Shown here piece by piece: positions 15,669 through 25,091 of a stretch of DNA of 39,987 nucleotides. The position numbers were made by a program, and so were the translations under genes. Every line of letters begins with the position of its first letter. Position 1 is the first letter of the stretch. This DNA comes from Limnobacter sp. MED105. Its GTDB lineage: Bacteria; Pseudomonadota; Gammaproteobacteria; Burkholderiales; Burkholderiaceae_B. Under the pieces are notes generated by a model. That model saw nothing but the letters and a program-made list of their open reading frames with translations. It was not told the DNA's origin and made no database searches. The stretch spans positions 1 through 39,987 of the forward strand of contig NZ_ABCT01000021.1 in NCBI RefSeq assembly GCF_000170915.1. Reading direction: 5' to 3'.

Positions 15669-16850
15669 GTGACAGACCACTTGATGAAAACCTACGCCCG
15701 CCAGCCCATTGCTTTCACCCACGGTGATGGCGCCTGGATGTGGTCAACTGATGGCAAAAAGTACCTGGATGGCTTGTCTGGTATTGCGGTAAACGGTTTG
15801 GGACACAATCACCCCAAGTTGGTGAAAGCTATCGCCGAACAAGCGGGCAAATTGATCCATACCTCCAACTTGTATGGTGTGGTTGAGCAGTCGAAACTTG
15901 CTGATCGCCTGTGTGAAATCTCGGGCATGGATGAAGCATTTTTCTGTAACTCGGGTGCGGAAGCCAATGAGGCAGCCATCAAACTGGCCAAATATTACGG
16001 TCACAAAAAAGGCATCGAGAACGCAAAAATCATCGTGATGGAACGTGCCTGGCATGGTCGAACCCTCGCCACGCTGGCAGCAACAGACAGCCCCAAGGCC
16101 AAGGTTGGTTTTGGCGAGTTGCCCGGTGGATTTGTTCGCGTACCCTACAAAAACTTTGCGGCCATTGAACAGGCTGCAGACGAGAACCCTGAAATTCAAG
16201 CGGTTTTGCTTGAGGTTCTTCAGGGCGAAGGCGGCATTAATGTGGCAGATACCGAATACTTGCAAGCTTTGCGCAAGTTGTGCACCGCCAAAGGCTGGCT
16301 GCTGATGATAGACGAAGTGCAAAGTGGCATTGGCCGCACAGGCAAGTGGTTTGGCTACCAGCACGCTGGCATTCAACCCGATGTCATTACACTGGCCAAG
16401 GGTTTGGGATCGGGCGTACCGATTGGCGCCTGCCTGGCCTGGGGTCCTGCAGCTGGTGTATTCACGCCGGGCACGCATGGCACCACGTTTGGTGGTGGCC
16501 CTTTGGTTTCAGTGGCGGCACTGGCCACAATCCAGATTATGGAAGAAGAAGGCCTGCTGGCCCATTCCGAACAAATGGGCCAGTTGATTCGCGCTGTTTT
16601 GTCGCGAGAACTGGCTGGAATTGCAGGGGTAAAGGACATTCGTGGCCGCGGCCTGATGGTGGGTGTGGAGTTGTGGAAGCCGTGTGCCGAGCTGGTTGCA
16701 ATTGCACGCGACAAAGGCTTGATCATTAACGTCACCCGGGACAATGTGGTTCGCCTGTTGCCACCACTGGTGATTAAAAAAGAAGAAGCAGAAACGCTGG
16801 CCATGGAACTGGCCCCATTGATTAAAGCGTTTCTTGAACAATCCGCCTAA
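15669..16850 (+). CDS. argD: Acetylornithine aminotransferase
   Basis: PLP-dependent class-III transaminase converting N-acetylglutamate semialdehyde to N-acetylornithine in arginine synthesis. The protein has 393 residues. Visible are the YLDGLSGIAVNGLGHNHP opening, PLP-phosphate contacts in FFCNSGAEANEAAIKLAK, the MIDEVQSGIGRTGKW block and the Schiff-base Lys in TLAKGLGSGVPIGA, then GTHGTTFGGGPL. The start is a GTG at 15669 behind gagag (15656-15660); an ATG at 15684 (MKTYARQP) is a possible alternative. It heads argD-argF-argG. Class-III substrate specificity is always somewhat uncertain, but the neighbours settle it here. Confidence 0.94.
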   Translation: MTDHLMKTYARQPIAFTHGDGAWMWSTDGKKYLDGLSGIAVNGLGHNHPKLVKAIAEQAGKLIHTSNLYGVVEQSKLADRLCEISGMDEAFFCNSGAEANEAAIKLAKYYGHKKGIENAKIIVMERAWHGRTLATLAATDSPKAKVGFGELPGGFVRVPYKNFAAIEQAADENPEIQAVLLEVLQGEGGINVADTEYLQALRKLCTAKGWLLMIDEVQSGIGRTGKWFGYQHAGIQPDVITLAKGLGSGVPIGACLAWGPAAGVFTPGTHGTTFGGGPLVSVAALATIQIMEEEGLLAHSEQMGQLIRAVLSRELAGIAGVKDIRGRGLMVGVELWKPCAELVAIARDKGLIINVTRDNVVRLLPPLVIKKEEAETLAMELAPLIKAFLEQSA

Positions 16851-16887
16851 GGAGGAACCGGCCTGCCAGGCAAGCCGGTCTACAAAA
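16850..16887 (+). promoter_or_regulatory. argF ribosome-binding site with a hairpin between Shine-Dalgarno and start codon
   Basis: TAAGGAGGA (16848-16856) is a near-perfect Shine-Dalgarno, but the argF ATG at 16888 is 32 bases beyond AGGAGG (16850-16855), too far for normal initiation. The gap holds an inverted repeat, CCGGCCTGCC (16858-16867) and GGCAAGCCGG (16869-16878), with one C-A mismatch. Folding it out (21 bases) leaves 11 bases between Shine-Dalgarno and ATG. No in-frame ATG, GTG or TTG lies closer. The fold and its effect are inferences. Confidence 0.55.
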
Positions 16888-17799
16888 ATGCCTATCAAAC
16901 ATTTTTTACAGTTCAACGACATCAGCAAAGACGAGTTCGAATATTTGATGCAGTCGTCTCGCGATGTGAAAGCGAGGTTCAAGCGCTACGAGCCCTATTA
17001 CCCGTTGCAGGACCGCACGCTGGTCATGATTTTCGAGAAGGCATCCACGCGCACACGGCTTAGCTTCGAGGCGGGCATGCATCAGCTGGGCGGCTCGGCG
17101 ATTTACCTGAACACCAAAGACTCACAACTGGGTCGTGGTGAACCAGTGGAAGATGCTGCACAGGTTATTTCACGCATGTGCGACATTGTGATGATTCGCA
17201 CCTATGAGCAGGAAATCATTGAGCGCTTTGCAGCCAACAGCCGTGTGCCTGTGATCAACGGCTTGACCAATGAATACCACCCCTGCCAAATTCTGGCAGA
17301 TATTTTTACATTCATTGAACACCGCGGCAGTATTCAGGGCAAAACGGTGGCGTGGGTAGGTGACGGCAACAACATGTGTGCCACCTGGTTGCAAGCCGCG
17401 GAACTGCTGGACTTCAAGGTGAATATTTCCACGCCCAGCGATTACAACATCGACCCGGCGAAAACCAATATCAAGGGCACCCACCATGAGTGGTTTGAAG
17501 ACCCGATGGACGCCTGCAAAGGCGCTGACCTGGTGACCACTGATGTATGGACCAGCATGGGTTTCGAGAATGAAAACAAGGCACGCCGCCGTGCATTTGC
17601 AGACTTTCAGGTGGACACTGAAATGATGGATGTGGCCAACCCGGAGGCCCTGTTCATGCACTGCCTGCCCGCCCACCGTGGCGAGGAAGTGGCGGCCGAA
17701 GTGATTGACGGGCCGAAAAGTGTGGTGTGGGACGAGGCAGAAAACCGCCTGCACACCCAAAAAGCCCTGATGGAATTCCTTTTGTTGGGCCGCAAGTAA
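16888..17799 (+). CDS. argF: Ornithine carbamoyltransferase
   Basis: Forms citrulline from ornithine and carbamoyl phosphate. From the ATG at 16888 ([17 protein letters not shown]) the protein has 303 residues, as expected for anabolic OTCases. The carbamoyl-phosphate loop [32 protein letters not shown], the ornithine-binding TTDVWTSMG and the closing [12 protein letters not shown] are all intact. The frame extends upstream to 16834 without a plausible start. Thirty-seven bases separate it from argD, and argG follows 35 bases after it. The initiation region is unusual (see the ribosome-binding site at 16850-16887). Confidence 0.97.
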   Translation: MPIKHFLQFNDISKDEFEYLMQSSRDVKARFKRYEPYYPLQDRTLVMIFEKASTRTRLSFEAGMHQLGGSAIYLNTKDSQLGRGEPVEDAAQVISRMCDIVMIRTYEQEIIERFAANSRVPVINGLTNEYHPCQILADIFTFIEHRGSIQGKTVAWVGDGNNMCATWLQAAELLDFKVNISTPSDYNIDPAKTNIKGTHHEWFEDPMDACKGADLVTTDVWTSMGFENENKARRRAFADFQVDTEMMDVANPEALFMHCLPAHRGEEVAAEVIDGPKSVVWDEAENRLHTQKALMEFLLLGRK

Positions 17800-17834
17800 G
17801 CGGACCTGTAACAACCCTTTTTGAATCGAGAACC

Positions 17835-19064
17835 ATGAGCGACATCAATAAAGTAGTACTCGCCTATTCCGGCGGTTTGGACACCTCAGTCATTCTGAAA
17901 TGGCTGCAAGACACCTATGGCTGTGAAATCGTGACATTCACCGCCGATTTGGGCCAGGGTGAAGAACTTGAACCCGCACGCCAAAAAGCACTGAAGTTTG
18001 GTATCAAGCCCGAGAATATTTACATCGACGACGTGCGCGAAGAATTCGTGCGCGATTTCGTATTCCCCATGTTCCGCGCCAATACCGTGTACGAAGGCGA
18101 ATACCTGCTGGGCACCTCGATTGCCCGCCCATTGATCGCCAAGCGATTGATCGACATTGCCCGTGAAACAGGCGCAGATGCGATTTCACATGGTGCCACA
18201 GGCAAAGGCAACGACCAGGTTCGCTTCGAGCTGGGTGCCTACGCTTTGATGCCAGGCGTAAAAATTATCGCTCCTTGGCGCGAATGGGACTTGCTGAGCC
18301 GCGAGAAGCTGCTGAAGTACGCTGAAGACGCTGGCATTGAAATCGACATGAAGCACAAGAAAGGCGGTGCTCCCTATTCCATGGACGCCAACTTGCTGCA
18401 CATCAGCTTCGAAGGTCGCCACCTGGAGAACCCAAGTGCAGAAGCCGAAGAGGCCATGTGGCGCTGGACCGTGAGCCCGGAAGCAGCGCCCGATGAAGCC
18501 GAGTACCTGGACATTGAATACGAGAAAGGCGACATTGTTGCCCTGAATGGCAAGAAAATGAGCCCCGCAACGGTACTGACCGAGCTGAACCGCTTGGGTG
18601 GCAAGCATGGCATTGGACGCCTTGACCTGGTTGAAAACCGCTACGTGGGCATGAAGAGCCGCGGCTGCTATGAAACTCCCGGCGGCACAATCATGCTGAA
18701 GGCGCACCGAGCGATTGAATCAATTACCTTGGACCGTGAAGTGGCGCACTTGAAAGATGATTTGATGCCCCGCTACGCCAGCATGATTTACAACGGTTAC
18801 TGGTGGGCACCAGAGCGCCTCGCATTGCAAGCCTTGATTGACCAAACACAAACCACCGTGAATGGCTGGGTACGCGTGAAGTTGTACAAGGGCAATGTGA
18901 TCGTAGTGGCCCGCGATTCAAAAACGGATTCCTTGTTCGATGAAAAAATCGCCACCTTTGATGAAGACGGCGGTGCCTACGATCAGGCCGACGCCGGTGG
19001 ATTTATCAAACTTAATGCACTGCGCCTGCGCATTGCAGCCAATGCCAAGTTGAAACGCGGCTAA
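17835..19064 (+). CDS. argG: Argininosuccinate synthase
   Basis: ATP-dependent condensation of citrulline with aspartate, the step after ArgF. From the ATG at 17835 ([19 protein letters not shown]) the protein has 409 residues, the common short form. An upstream extension to 17727 overlaps argF and is rejected. The N-type ATP pyrophosphatase loop AYSGGLDTS is followed by [29 protein letters not shown] and YETPGGTIM. It ends the arginine cluster, with a strong terminator 28 bases after the stop. argH is not in the window. Confidence 0.97.
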   Translation: MSDINKVVLAYSGGLDTSVILKWLQDTYGCEIVTFTADLGQGEELEPARQKALKFGIKPENIYIDDVREEFVRDFVFPMFRANTVYEGEYLLGTSIARPLIAKRLIDIARETGADAISHGATGKGNDQVRFELGAYALMPGVKIIAPWREWDLLSREKLLKYAEDAGIEIDMKHKKGGAPYSMDANLLHISFEGRHLENPSAEAEEAMWRWTVSPEAAPDEAEYLDIEYEKGDIVALNGKKMSPATVLTELNRLGGKHGIGRLDLVENRYVGMKSRGCYETPGGTIMLKAHRAIESITLDREVAHLKDDLMPRYASMIYNGYWWAPERLALQALIDQTQTTVNGWVRVKLYKGNVIVVARDSKTDSLFDEKIATFDEDGGAYDQADAGGFIKLNALRLRIAANAKLKRG

Positions 19065-19091
19065 TCATTTGATTATTAGCGAATAAACTTT

Positions 19092-19127
19092 AAAAACCGC
19101 TACCCGAACAAGGTGGCGGTTTTTTTT
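19092..19127. terminator. Bidirectional intrinsic terminator, argG/murB
   Basis: AAAAACCGCTACC (19092-19104) pairs with GGTGGCGGTTTTT (19112-19124), 13 pairs including one U-G, around a 7-base loop, followed by eight T. The A run on the left serves as a U tract for murB on the opposite strand, whose stop codon lies at 19126-19128. Confidence 0.88.
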
Positions 19128-20151
19128 ACATCTCGATCAAATTCGGCTCTGGTTCAAGCAACACACCAAACCGCGCCTGAACTTGGGCCTGAACATGTTC
19201 AATCAATTGTCGCAGTTCAGCACCCTGCCCCTTTCCCAAATTGACAAGAATCAGCGATTGTTTAGTGTAAACACCAACGCCGCCCAACACATACCCCTTC
19301 AAACCACACTGCTCGATTAACCAACCAGCCGCCAGCTTGACTTGGCCATGATCAGCCGGGTAATTCACTATGTTGGGAAACTGCTCAACCAAGGCTTGCA
19401 CCTTTGACTCAGAGACAATCGGATTCTTGAAAAAGCTGCCGCTGTTCCCCAATACGGCCGGATCTGGCAACTTCTCGGTACGAATGGCACTGATCACCTT
19501 AAACAAGTTCAAAGGAGTCAGTTTTCCCGGTCCAGCCACACGCTGGGCCACATCACCGTAACCCAACACGGGCTGCCACTGCACTGGCAAGGCGAAATCT
19601 ACCGCTGTAATCACATAACGACCCTGCGCAGCATGCTTGAAAACGCTGTCGCGATAGGCAAACTCACATTCATCCAGATTGAAAATACATTCCTTTTGAA
19701 CATCCAAATCAAATACGTGCACTGCTGAAACGCGGTCTTTGAGTTCAACGCCGTAGGCTCCGATGTTCTGCACCGGGCTTGCACCCACGCATCCTGGAAT
19801 CAAGGCAAGGTTTTCAAGCCCACCCCAGCCCATGGCCACCGTCCACTCCACTGTGTGGTGCCAGTTTTCGCCAGCCCAAACCCTCAAATGGTGATGAACC
19901 CCATCGCAGCCCAAATATCGGCGGCCTTTTAGTGCAACCTTCCAAATCGTTGCGTCTACCTGCGGGCTGGTAAACACCGTATTGCTGCCTTCACCCAACA
20001 ACAGAAAAGGCTGTCCTTCCTGCCTGACGCGGGCAAAAGCCATTAGATCGTCCTGATTGGTCAACAAACGCAGCTCTCGGGCACGGGCAGGTAAACCAAA
20101 GGTGTGCAAGGGTTGCAGATCGACGCTGTGGGTGGCAGTGAGGGCTGACAT
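19126..20151 (-). CDS. murB: UDP-N-acetylenolpyruvoylglucosamine reductase
   Basis: FAD/NADPH enzyme that makes UDP-MurNAc, the second committed step of peptidoglycan synthesis. The protein has 341 residues, the long type-I form like E. coli. Motifs: HTFGLPARARE at the start, FLLLGEGSNTVF (FAD binding), GLENLALIPGCVGASPVQNIGAYGVEL, then GNSGSFFKNP with the proton-donor Ser (about 239), AGWLIEQCGLKG, and the C-terminal EPEPNLIE with the catalytic Glu. It converges on argG through a shared terminator and diverges from yajQ. Confidence 0.97.
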   Translation of the reverse strand: MSALTATHSVDLQPLHTFGLPARARELRLLTNQDDLMAFARVRQEGQPFLLLGEGSNTVFTSPQVDATIWKVALKGRRYLGCDGVHHHLRVWAGENWHHTVEWTVAMGWGGLENLALIPGCVGASPVQNIGAYGVELKDRVSAVHVFDLDVQKECIFNLDECEFAYRDSVFKHAAQGRYVITAVDFALPVQWQPVLGYGDVAQRVAGPGKLTPLNLFKVISAIRTEKLPDPAVLGNSGSFFKNPIVSESKVQALVEQFPNIVNYPADHGQVKLAAGWLIEQCGLKGYVLGGVGVYTKQSLILVNLGKGQGAELRQLIEHVQAQVQARFGVLLEPEPNLIEM

Positions 20152-20202
20152 AGGGGATGGTCTAGCGATTACAATGAGGCATTATGCTTGAAGGAATGAA
20201 CT

Positions 20203-20688
20203 ATGCCGTCTTTTGATGTGGTCTGCAAACCGGACTTGATCGAATTGCGCAATGCGGTTGATCAGGTGAACAAAGAAATTGGTACCCGCTTTGATTTCAA
20301 AGGCTCCGATTCCAAAGTCGAATTGAATGAAAACACCATCATGGTATATGCCGACGATGATTTCAAACTTGAACAGGTCGCCGAGATTATTCGCAACAAG
20401 TGCGCGAAACGAAATGTGGATGTTCGCTTCCTGACTTTTGACAAGAAAGAGAAAGTATCGGGCGATAAAATCAAGCAGACAGTGACTGTGAAAAACGGGC
20501 TGGACAAAGACTTGGCCAAGCAAGTTGTGAAGGAAATCAAAGACAGCAAGATGAAAGTACAGGCCAGCATTCAGGGCGACACCGTACGTATTCAAGGCGC
20601 AAAGCGCGACGACCTGCAAAGTGCGATTGCCCTGCTGAAACAAAAAGTAACCGAGACACCCCTGGGTTTCGAAAATTTCCGCGACTAA
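20203..20688 (+). CDS. yajQ: YajQ family nucleotide-binding protein (UPF0234)
   Basis: The 161-residue length and sequence are typical of the family ([21 protein letters not shown] at the start, [52 protein letters not shown] at the end). It has two ferredoxin-like repeats. Relatives bind tRNA or nucleotides, and the Xanthomonas homologue binds cyclic di-GMP; its role here is not established. The ATG at 20203 follows aaggaa (20191-20196). It starts a probable four-gene operon with the UreE-like gene, pepN and fbp, with gaps of 20, 22 and 24 bases. Confidence 0.93.
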   Translation: MPSFDVVCKPDLIELRNAVDQVNKEIGTRFDFKGSDSKVELNENTIMVYADDDFKLEQVAEIIRNKCAKRNVDVRFLTFDKKEKVSGDKIKQTVTVKNGLDKDLAKQVVKEIKDSKMKVQASIQGDTVRIQGAKRDDLQSAIALLKQKVTETPLGFENFRD

Positions 20689-20708
20689 ATTACCTCGAAG
20701 GACACGCC

Positions 20709-21311
20709 ATGAGCGCAGACCATTCACACGATCACCATCATGATCACGAGCACGGCCCGGACTGTGGCCACAACCACGATGTGGTCTACAACAAGGTGGT
20801 TAAGGCCAATCACAAAGTGGCTGCTGTGTTGCTTCGCAATGCGAAAACCATTGAACTGACTTTTGATGAGCGCCAAGAAGTGCCTCACGATGTGAAAGCC
20901 ACCGATGGCAGCACACTGATTTGCCACCTGCATGACACCGTGGAAGTAGGAGACAAGTTGGTGTCGAACACCAACGAGTGGGCGATTGTGGCAGCCGCGA
21001 AAGAAGAGCTGTTTGAAGTAGCGCGAGGCCAGAAAGGCTTTGAAGAATTTCTTCATGTGGCTGGCCTGAACTTTTGGCCGGTTCAGTTAAATGAAACCGG
21101 CGCGCGCGTTGTGGCAAGCCACGAATGCATGCACATGCTTGAGCATTTTGAATTGAAGTTCAGCACACTGACTGCAGCCATGCTGGAAATTGTGGTGCCG
21201 GAACTGAAACACCACGATTGCTGTGACCATGATCACGGACATGATCATGACCATGGACATTCGCACGCTCATGAACACAAACACGGACCAGACTGCGGTC
21301 ACGACCACTAA
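20709..21311 (+). CDS. Orphan UreE-like metallochaperone with His-rich tails at both ends
   Basis: A 200-residue protein. Residues 1-24 hold nine His and one Cys; residues 167-200 hold fourteen His. Both tails contain the same GPDCGH box (residues 16-21, repeated near the C-terminus). The middle resembles UreE: a beta-rich domain with IELTFDERQEVPHDV, LHDTVEVGDKLV and WAIVAAAKEELFEV, then a ferredoxin-like part with WPVQLNETGARV and SHECMHMLEHFEL, where His138 sits where UreE has its dimer-interface metal His. UreE delivers nickel to urease, but no urease gene is present. It lies between yajQ and pepN in a tight operon, so nickel or zinc storage or delivery is plausible. The fold assignment is by eye and moderately sure; the metal and client are unknown. 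Confidence 0.65.
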   Translation: MSADHSHDHHHDHEHGPDCGHNHDVVYNKVVKANHKVAAVLLRNAKTIELTFDERQEVPHDVKATDGSTLICHLHDTVEVGDKLVSNTNEWAIVAAAKEELFEVARGQKGFEEFLHVAGLNFWPVQLNETGARVVASHECMHMLEHFELKFSTLTAAMLEIVVPELKHHDCCDHDHGHDHDHGHSHAHEHKHGPDCGHDH

Positions 21312-21333
21312 GTAGTAACAAGGAATTCCCGGC

Positions 21334-24048
21334 ATGAGAGACGCACAAGTACCTATCACCTTTTATCGCAAGGATTACACAGCGCCGAACTACAAGATCA
21401 GTCGCACTGATTTGACGTTCACGCTGAATCCGTCGCGCACCAAGGTGGCAAGTCGCCTGGAATTTCAAGTGTGGGACCATTCATACCCTGACAACTTGCC
21501 ACTTGAACTGGATGGGGAAGACCTTGAGCTGGATCAAGTGCTGCTCAATGGTGAAAAGCTGGATACCACCCGCTACACTCAAAGCCCTACTGGCCTGACC
21601 ATCCATCAACCCGGCCGAGAAGGCGTGCTGGAAGTGACCGTCTACATTCAACCCGACCAAAACACGCGGCTTGAAGGCCTGTATGTGTCCAACGGCAACT
21701 TTTTCACACAATGTGAGGCTCAAGGTTTCAGACGTATTACCTATTTCCCTGACCGTCCGGACGTACTTAGCCAGTTCACAGTCACCCTGATTGCGAACGA
21801 GGCCACGCACCCTGTCAGTTTGTCCAATGGCAACTTGATAGAGGAAAAGAAGCTGAGGGAGGGCTTGCACATGACACGTTGGGAAGACCCATTTCCCAAG
21901 CCTGCCTACCTGTTTGCCTTGGTGGCCGGTCGCTTTGTGTGCCAAGAAGAAACTGTAAAGAAAGGCAATGGCAAACCGGCATTGCTTCAAGTGTGGGTTG
22001 AACCGGGCAACCTGGACAAAACTGACTTTGCGATGCAGAGCCTGAAGAAGTCGATCGACTGGGACCGTGAACGGTTTGGCCTTGATCTGGACTTGGACAG
22101 GTTCATGATTGTGGCCACAGCCGATTTCAACATGGGCGCCATGGAAAACAAGGGTTTGAATATTTTCAATACCAAGTTTGTGTTTGCAAACCCAGAACTG
22201 GCCACAGACATTGATTTCGAGAACGTCGAAAGCGTGGTGGGCCACGAGTACTTTCACAACTGGACCGGCAACCGGGTGACCTGTAGAGACTGGTTTCAAC
22301 TCTCGTTAAAAGAAGGCTTGACTGTATTCCGCGACCAAGAGTTTTCTGCAGACATGATGGCCGAAGGGCTGGATGAAGTGCAGGCAGATTCTGCACGCGC
22401 GGTAAAACGGATTGAAGATGTGAAGGTGCTGCGCGCCGCACAGTTTCCTGAGGATGCCGGCCCAATGGCCCATCCAATTCGACCTGACAGCTATCAGGAA
22501 ATCAACAATTTCTACACAGTGACTGTGTACGAGAAAGGCGCCGAAGTTATTCGCATGCAGCACACGTTGCTGGGAGAGCAGTTGTTTCAGCGTGGCATGC
22601 AAATTTATTTTGAACGCCACGATGGTCAGGCAGTGACCTGCGAAGATTTTGTCAGCGCCATGGAAACTTCCCTGCAGGAAGCGCATCCAGAACTCGATTT
22701 AAAGCAGTTTCGTCATTGGTATTCACAGGCGGGTACCCCAGAAGTATCCGCAAGCTGGAAGCAAACCAATGGCCAACTTGCACTGACCTTGAAACAAAAC
22801 TGCCGCCCTACCCCAGGTCAAGTGAGCAAACCCGCTTTTCACATTCCTGTGAAATTGGGTTTTGTAGAAAAAGCCAGTGGTCGCGATATGCCACTACAAC
22901 TTGAAAACAATGCCGGTGCCCTACATGGGGATGTACTCGACTTTACTGAGCACACGCAAACATTCGTATTCACTGGGTTGGATGCAACTGTAGTACCCTC
23001 GCTGCTGCGCGGATTTTCGGCACCCGTTATCCTGCAAACCACGCACACCACGGATGACCTCATCTTTTTGGCAGGTCACGACAATGACCCATTCAACCGC
23101 TGGGATGCATGCCAGAAAATTTATGGCAAAGCCATTTTGGACATTTACCTGCAACGCGGGCAAACCGACGGTACAAACACCCAGGCTGCCGTGCAAATTG
23201 TGGAAAACTTGCTGAACGACAAGCAATTGTCAGACGGCTTTTTGGCTTTGGCCTTGCAGTTGCCCAGTGAAGGCACTCTGCTTGAAGCATTCGACGGACT
23301 GGTAGACCCCGTCGCCATGCATTTCGCACGTTCGACCTTGCGCGACTTGTTGGCATGCACCTTCGGGGCTGACTTCAAGGCGATTTATGAGGCACGCAAC
23401 GTAACCGGACAACCGTACAACTACAATGCAGTGGCCGCAAGCCAGCGTGCGCTGAAAAATGTGGCTTTGGCCTATTTGGTGACAGCTGGTGCAGACGAAG
23501 AAATGAATGTGGCAAAGTTGCAGTATGCGGCCTCGAACAACATGACCGACCGCATGGCTGCACTGAGCAATATTGTGCACAACGGTCCGGGTAACCCACC
23601 GGAGTTGGCGGAGTTTTTCGAACGCTTTAAAAATGAAGCGCTGGCTGTTGACAAGTGGTTTATGTTGCAGGCCACTGTGCCTGCCAGCAATGAAAACGTG
23701 AACACTTTACAGGCGGTACGTGAACTACTGAAACACCCGTCCTTTACCCTGAAAAACCCGAATCGTGCTCGCTCGCTTCTGGCTGCTTTCGCGATGCAAA
23801 ACCCCAGTGTGTTTCACTCGCATTCAGGGGAGGGTTATGCCCTGTGGGCCGACCTTGTCATTGAACTGAACACCATTAACCCACAAGTTGCCGCGCGAAT
23901 GGCACGTGGCCTGGACCGCTGGACCAAGCTGGTACCCGCTTTGCAAGAAAAAGCGCACAAACAACTAGAACGTATATTAAACACAGACAAATTGTCGCCA
24001 GATGTACGGGAAGTGATTGGCAAGGCGCTAGACGCTGCTACCCATTAA
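21334..24048 (+). CDS. pepN: Aminopeptidase N (M1 family)
   Basis: Cytosolic zinc exopeptidase that removes N-terminal residues from peptides. The 904-residue length is near the E. coli 870. The substrate-anchoring GAMENKGLN and the zinc site HEYFH...E (His304, Glu305, His308, with Glu327 19 residues after the second His) are intact, followed by the transition-state Tyr region NNFYTVTVYEKGAEV. The C-terminal helical domain covers roughly residues 560-904. The ATG at 21334 follows aaggaa (21319-21324). It follows the UreE-like gene by 22 bases, a context in which a metallochaperone could serve this zinc enzyme, though nothing shows that it does. Confidence 0.96.
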   Translation: MRDAQVPITFYRKDYTAPNYKISRTDLTFTLNPSRTKVASRLEFQVWDHSYPDNLPLELDGEDLELDQVLLNGEKLDTTRYTQSPTGLTIHQPGREGVLEVTVYIQPDQNTRLEGLYVSNGNFFTQCEAQGFRRITYFPDRPDVLSQFTVTLIANEATHPVSLSNGNLIEEKKLREGLHMTRWEDPFPKPAYLFALVAGRFVCQEETVKKGNGKPALLQVWVEPGNLDKTDFAMQSLKKSIDWDRERFGLDLDLDRFMIVATADFNMGAMENKGLNIFNTKFVFANPELATDIDFENVESVVGHEYFHNWTGNRVTCRDWFQLSLKEGLTVFRDQEFSADMMAEGLDEVQADSARAVKRIEDVKVLRAAQFPEDAGPMAHPIRPDSYQEINNFYTVTVYEKGAEVIRMQHTLLGEQLFQRGMQIYFERHDGQAVTCEDFVSAMETSLQEAHPELDLKQFRHWYSQAGTPEVSASWKQTNGQLALTLKQNCRPTPGQVSKPAFHIPVKLGFVEKASGRDMPLQLENNAGALHGDVLDFTEHTQTFVFTGLDATVVPSLLRGFSAPVILQTTHTTDDLIFLAGHDNDPFNRWDACQKIYGKAILDIYLQRGQTDGTNTQAAVQIVENLLNDKQLSDGFLALALQLPSEGTLLEAFDGLVDPVAMHFARSTLRDLLACTFGADFKAIYEARNVTGQPYNYNAVAASQRALKNVALAYLVTAGADEEMNVAKLQYAASNNMTDRMAALSNIVHNGPGNPPELAEFFERFKNEALAVDKWFMLQATVPASNENVNTLQAVRELLKHPSFTLKNPNRARSLLAAFAMQNPSVFHSHSGEGYALWADLVIELNTINPQVAARMARGLDRWTKLVPALQEKAHKQLERILNTDKLSPDVREVIGKALDAATH

Positions 24049-24072
24049 TTTTGAATTGAACAGAGGACAACA

Positions 24073-25047
24073 ATGAGTATGAATTTGGCGCAATACCTTG
24101 AACACCATGCCGATGCACACATGGGCGTGCTGATCTCGGCCATTGCCGACGTATCGCAATCCATCTCTGCTGCGGTTCACAAAGGGGCGCTGGGCGGCGT
24201 ATTGGGTAGCGCAGGTTCAGAAAATATTCAGGGCGAAACCCAAAAAAAGCTCGACATCATTGCCAATGACATGATTCTGGATGCACTTGCTGCAACCGGT
24301 GTTGTTGCGGGTATGGCCTCTGAAGAACTGGACGACTGTTCCCCAGTACCTGGGCACTCGGATCGCCCATTTCTTGTACTTTTTGACCCCTTGGATGGCT
24401 CGAGCAATATTGATGTAAACGTGTCGATTGGCACTATTTTCTCCATCCTACCCAATCCAGATGTGGGAGAAATTACCAATGAAAGCTTCTTGCAGCCTGG
24501 TACCGAACAACTGGCTGCAGGTTATGTGGTGTACGGCCCCCAAACCTCGCTGGTACTGACGTTTGGCAAGGGCGTTGTGGCCTTTACACTGGACCGTGAG
24601 GCAGGCCAGTATATCCAAACCAGCGAGAGTATGGACATACCAGAAGACACCAAAGAATTTGCCATCAACATGTCGAATCAGCGTCACTGGTATCAGCCAG
24701 TGCAGCGTTATATTGCTGAATTGCTCGAAGGGAAAACCGGGGTGCGCGGCAAAGACTTCAACATGCGCTGGATTGCCTCCATGGTGGCGGATGTGCATCG
24801 TGTGCTGACCAGGGGTGGTATTTTTATGTACCCCAAAGACCTGCGTGACCCCAACAAACCTGGCAAACTGCGCCTGATGTATGAAGCCAACCCGATGAGC
24901 TTGCTTGTAGAACAAGCCGGGGGCAAAAGCTTTGATTCAACCCAGCGAATTCTGGACATACAACCCACTGATTTACACCAACGCTGTGCAGTGATGCTGG
25001 GTTCGGCCAATGAAGTACAACGAGTCAGTGATTATCACAAAGAATGA
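24073..25047 (+). CDS. fbp: Fructose-1,6-bisphosphatase class 1
   Basis: Gluconeogenic phosphatase that produces fructose 6-phosphate. From [14 protein letters not shown] it has 324 residues. The metal- and phosphate-binding signature [22 protein letters not shown] is complete, with the acidic ASEELDD upstream, and [20 protein letters not shown] is the conserved substrate-site block near the C-terminus. The start at 24073 follows agaggac. It is the last gene of the yajQ operon; no T-tract terminator is visible in the 44 bases before the convergent M48 gene. Confidence 0.96.
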   Translation: MSMNLAQYLEHHADAHMGVLISAIADVSQSISAAVHKGALGGVLGSAGSENIQGETQKKLDIIANDMILDALAATGVVAGMASEELDDCSPVPGHSDRPFLVLFDPLDGSSNIDVNVSIGTIFSILPNPDVGEITNESFLQPGTEQLAAGYVVYGPQTSLVLTFGKGVVAFTLDREAGQYIQTSESMDIPEDTKEFAINMSNQRHWYQPVQRYIAELLEGKTGVRGKDFNMRWIASMVADVHRVLTRGGIFMYPKDLRDPNKPGKLRLMYEANPMSLLVEQAGGKSFDSTQRILDIQPTDLHQRCAVMLGSANEVQRVSDYHKE

Positions 25048-25091
25048 CATTGATTGGCTTCACGATTAACTACCAAACCTAGCAACCACAA

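Noticed and set aside
21210-21310. Repetitive His/Asp codon runs as a tandem DNA repeat or CRISPR-like array
   Set aside because: The periodicity follows CAY-GAY codons of the His-rich tail, with no spacer-repeat structure.
25048-25091. GCAAC/GTTGC inverted repeat between fbp and the M48 gene as a terminator
   Set aside because: Only five base pairs and no T tract on either strand.
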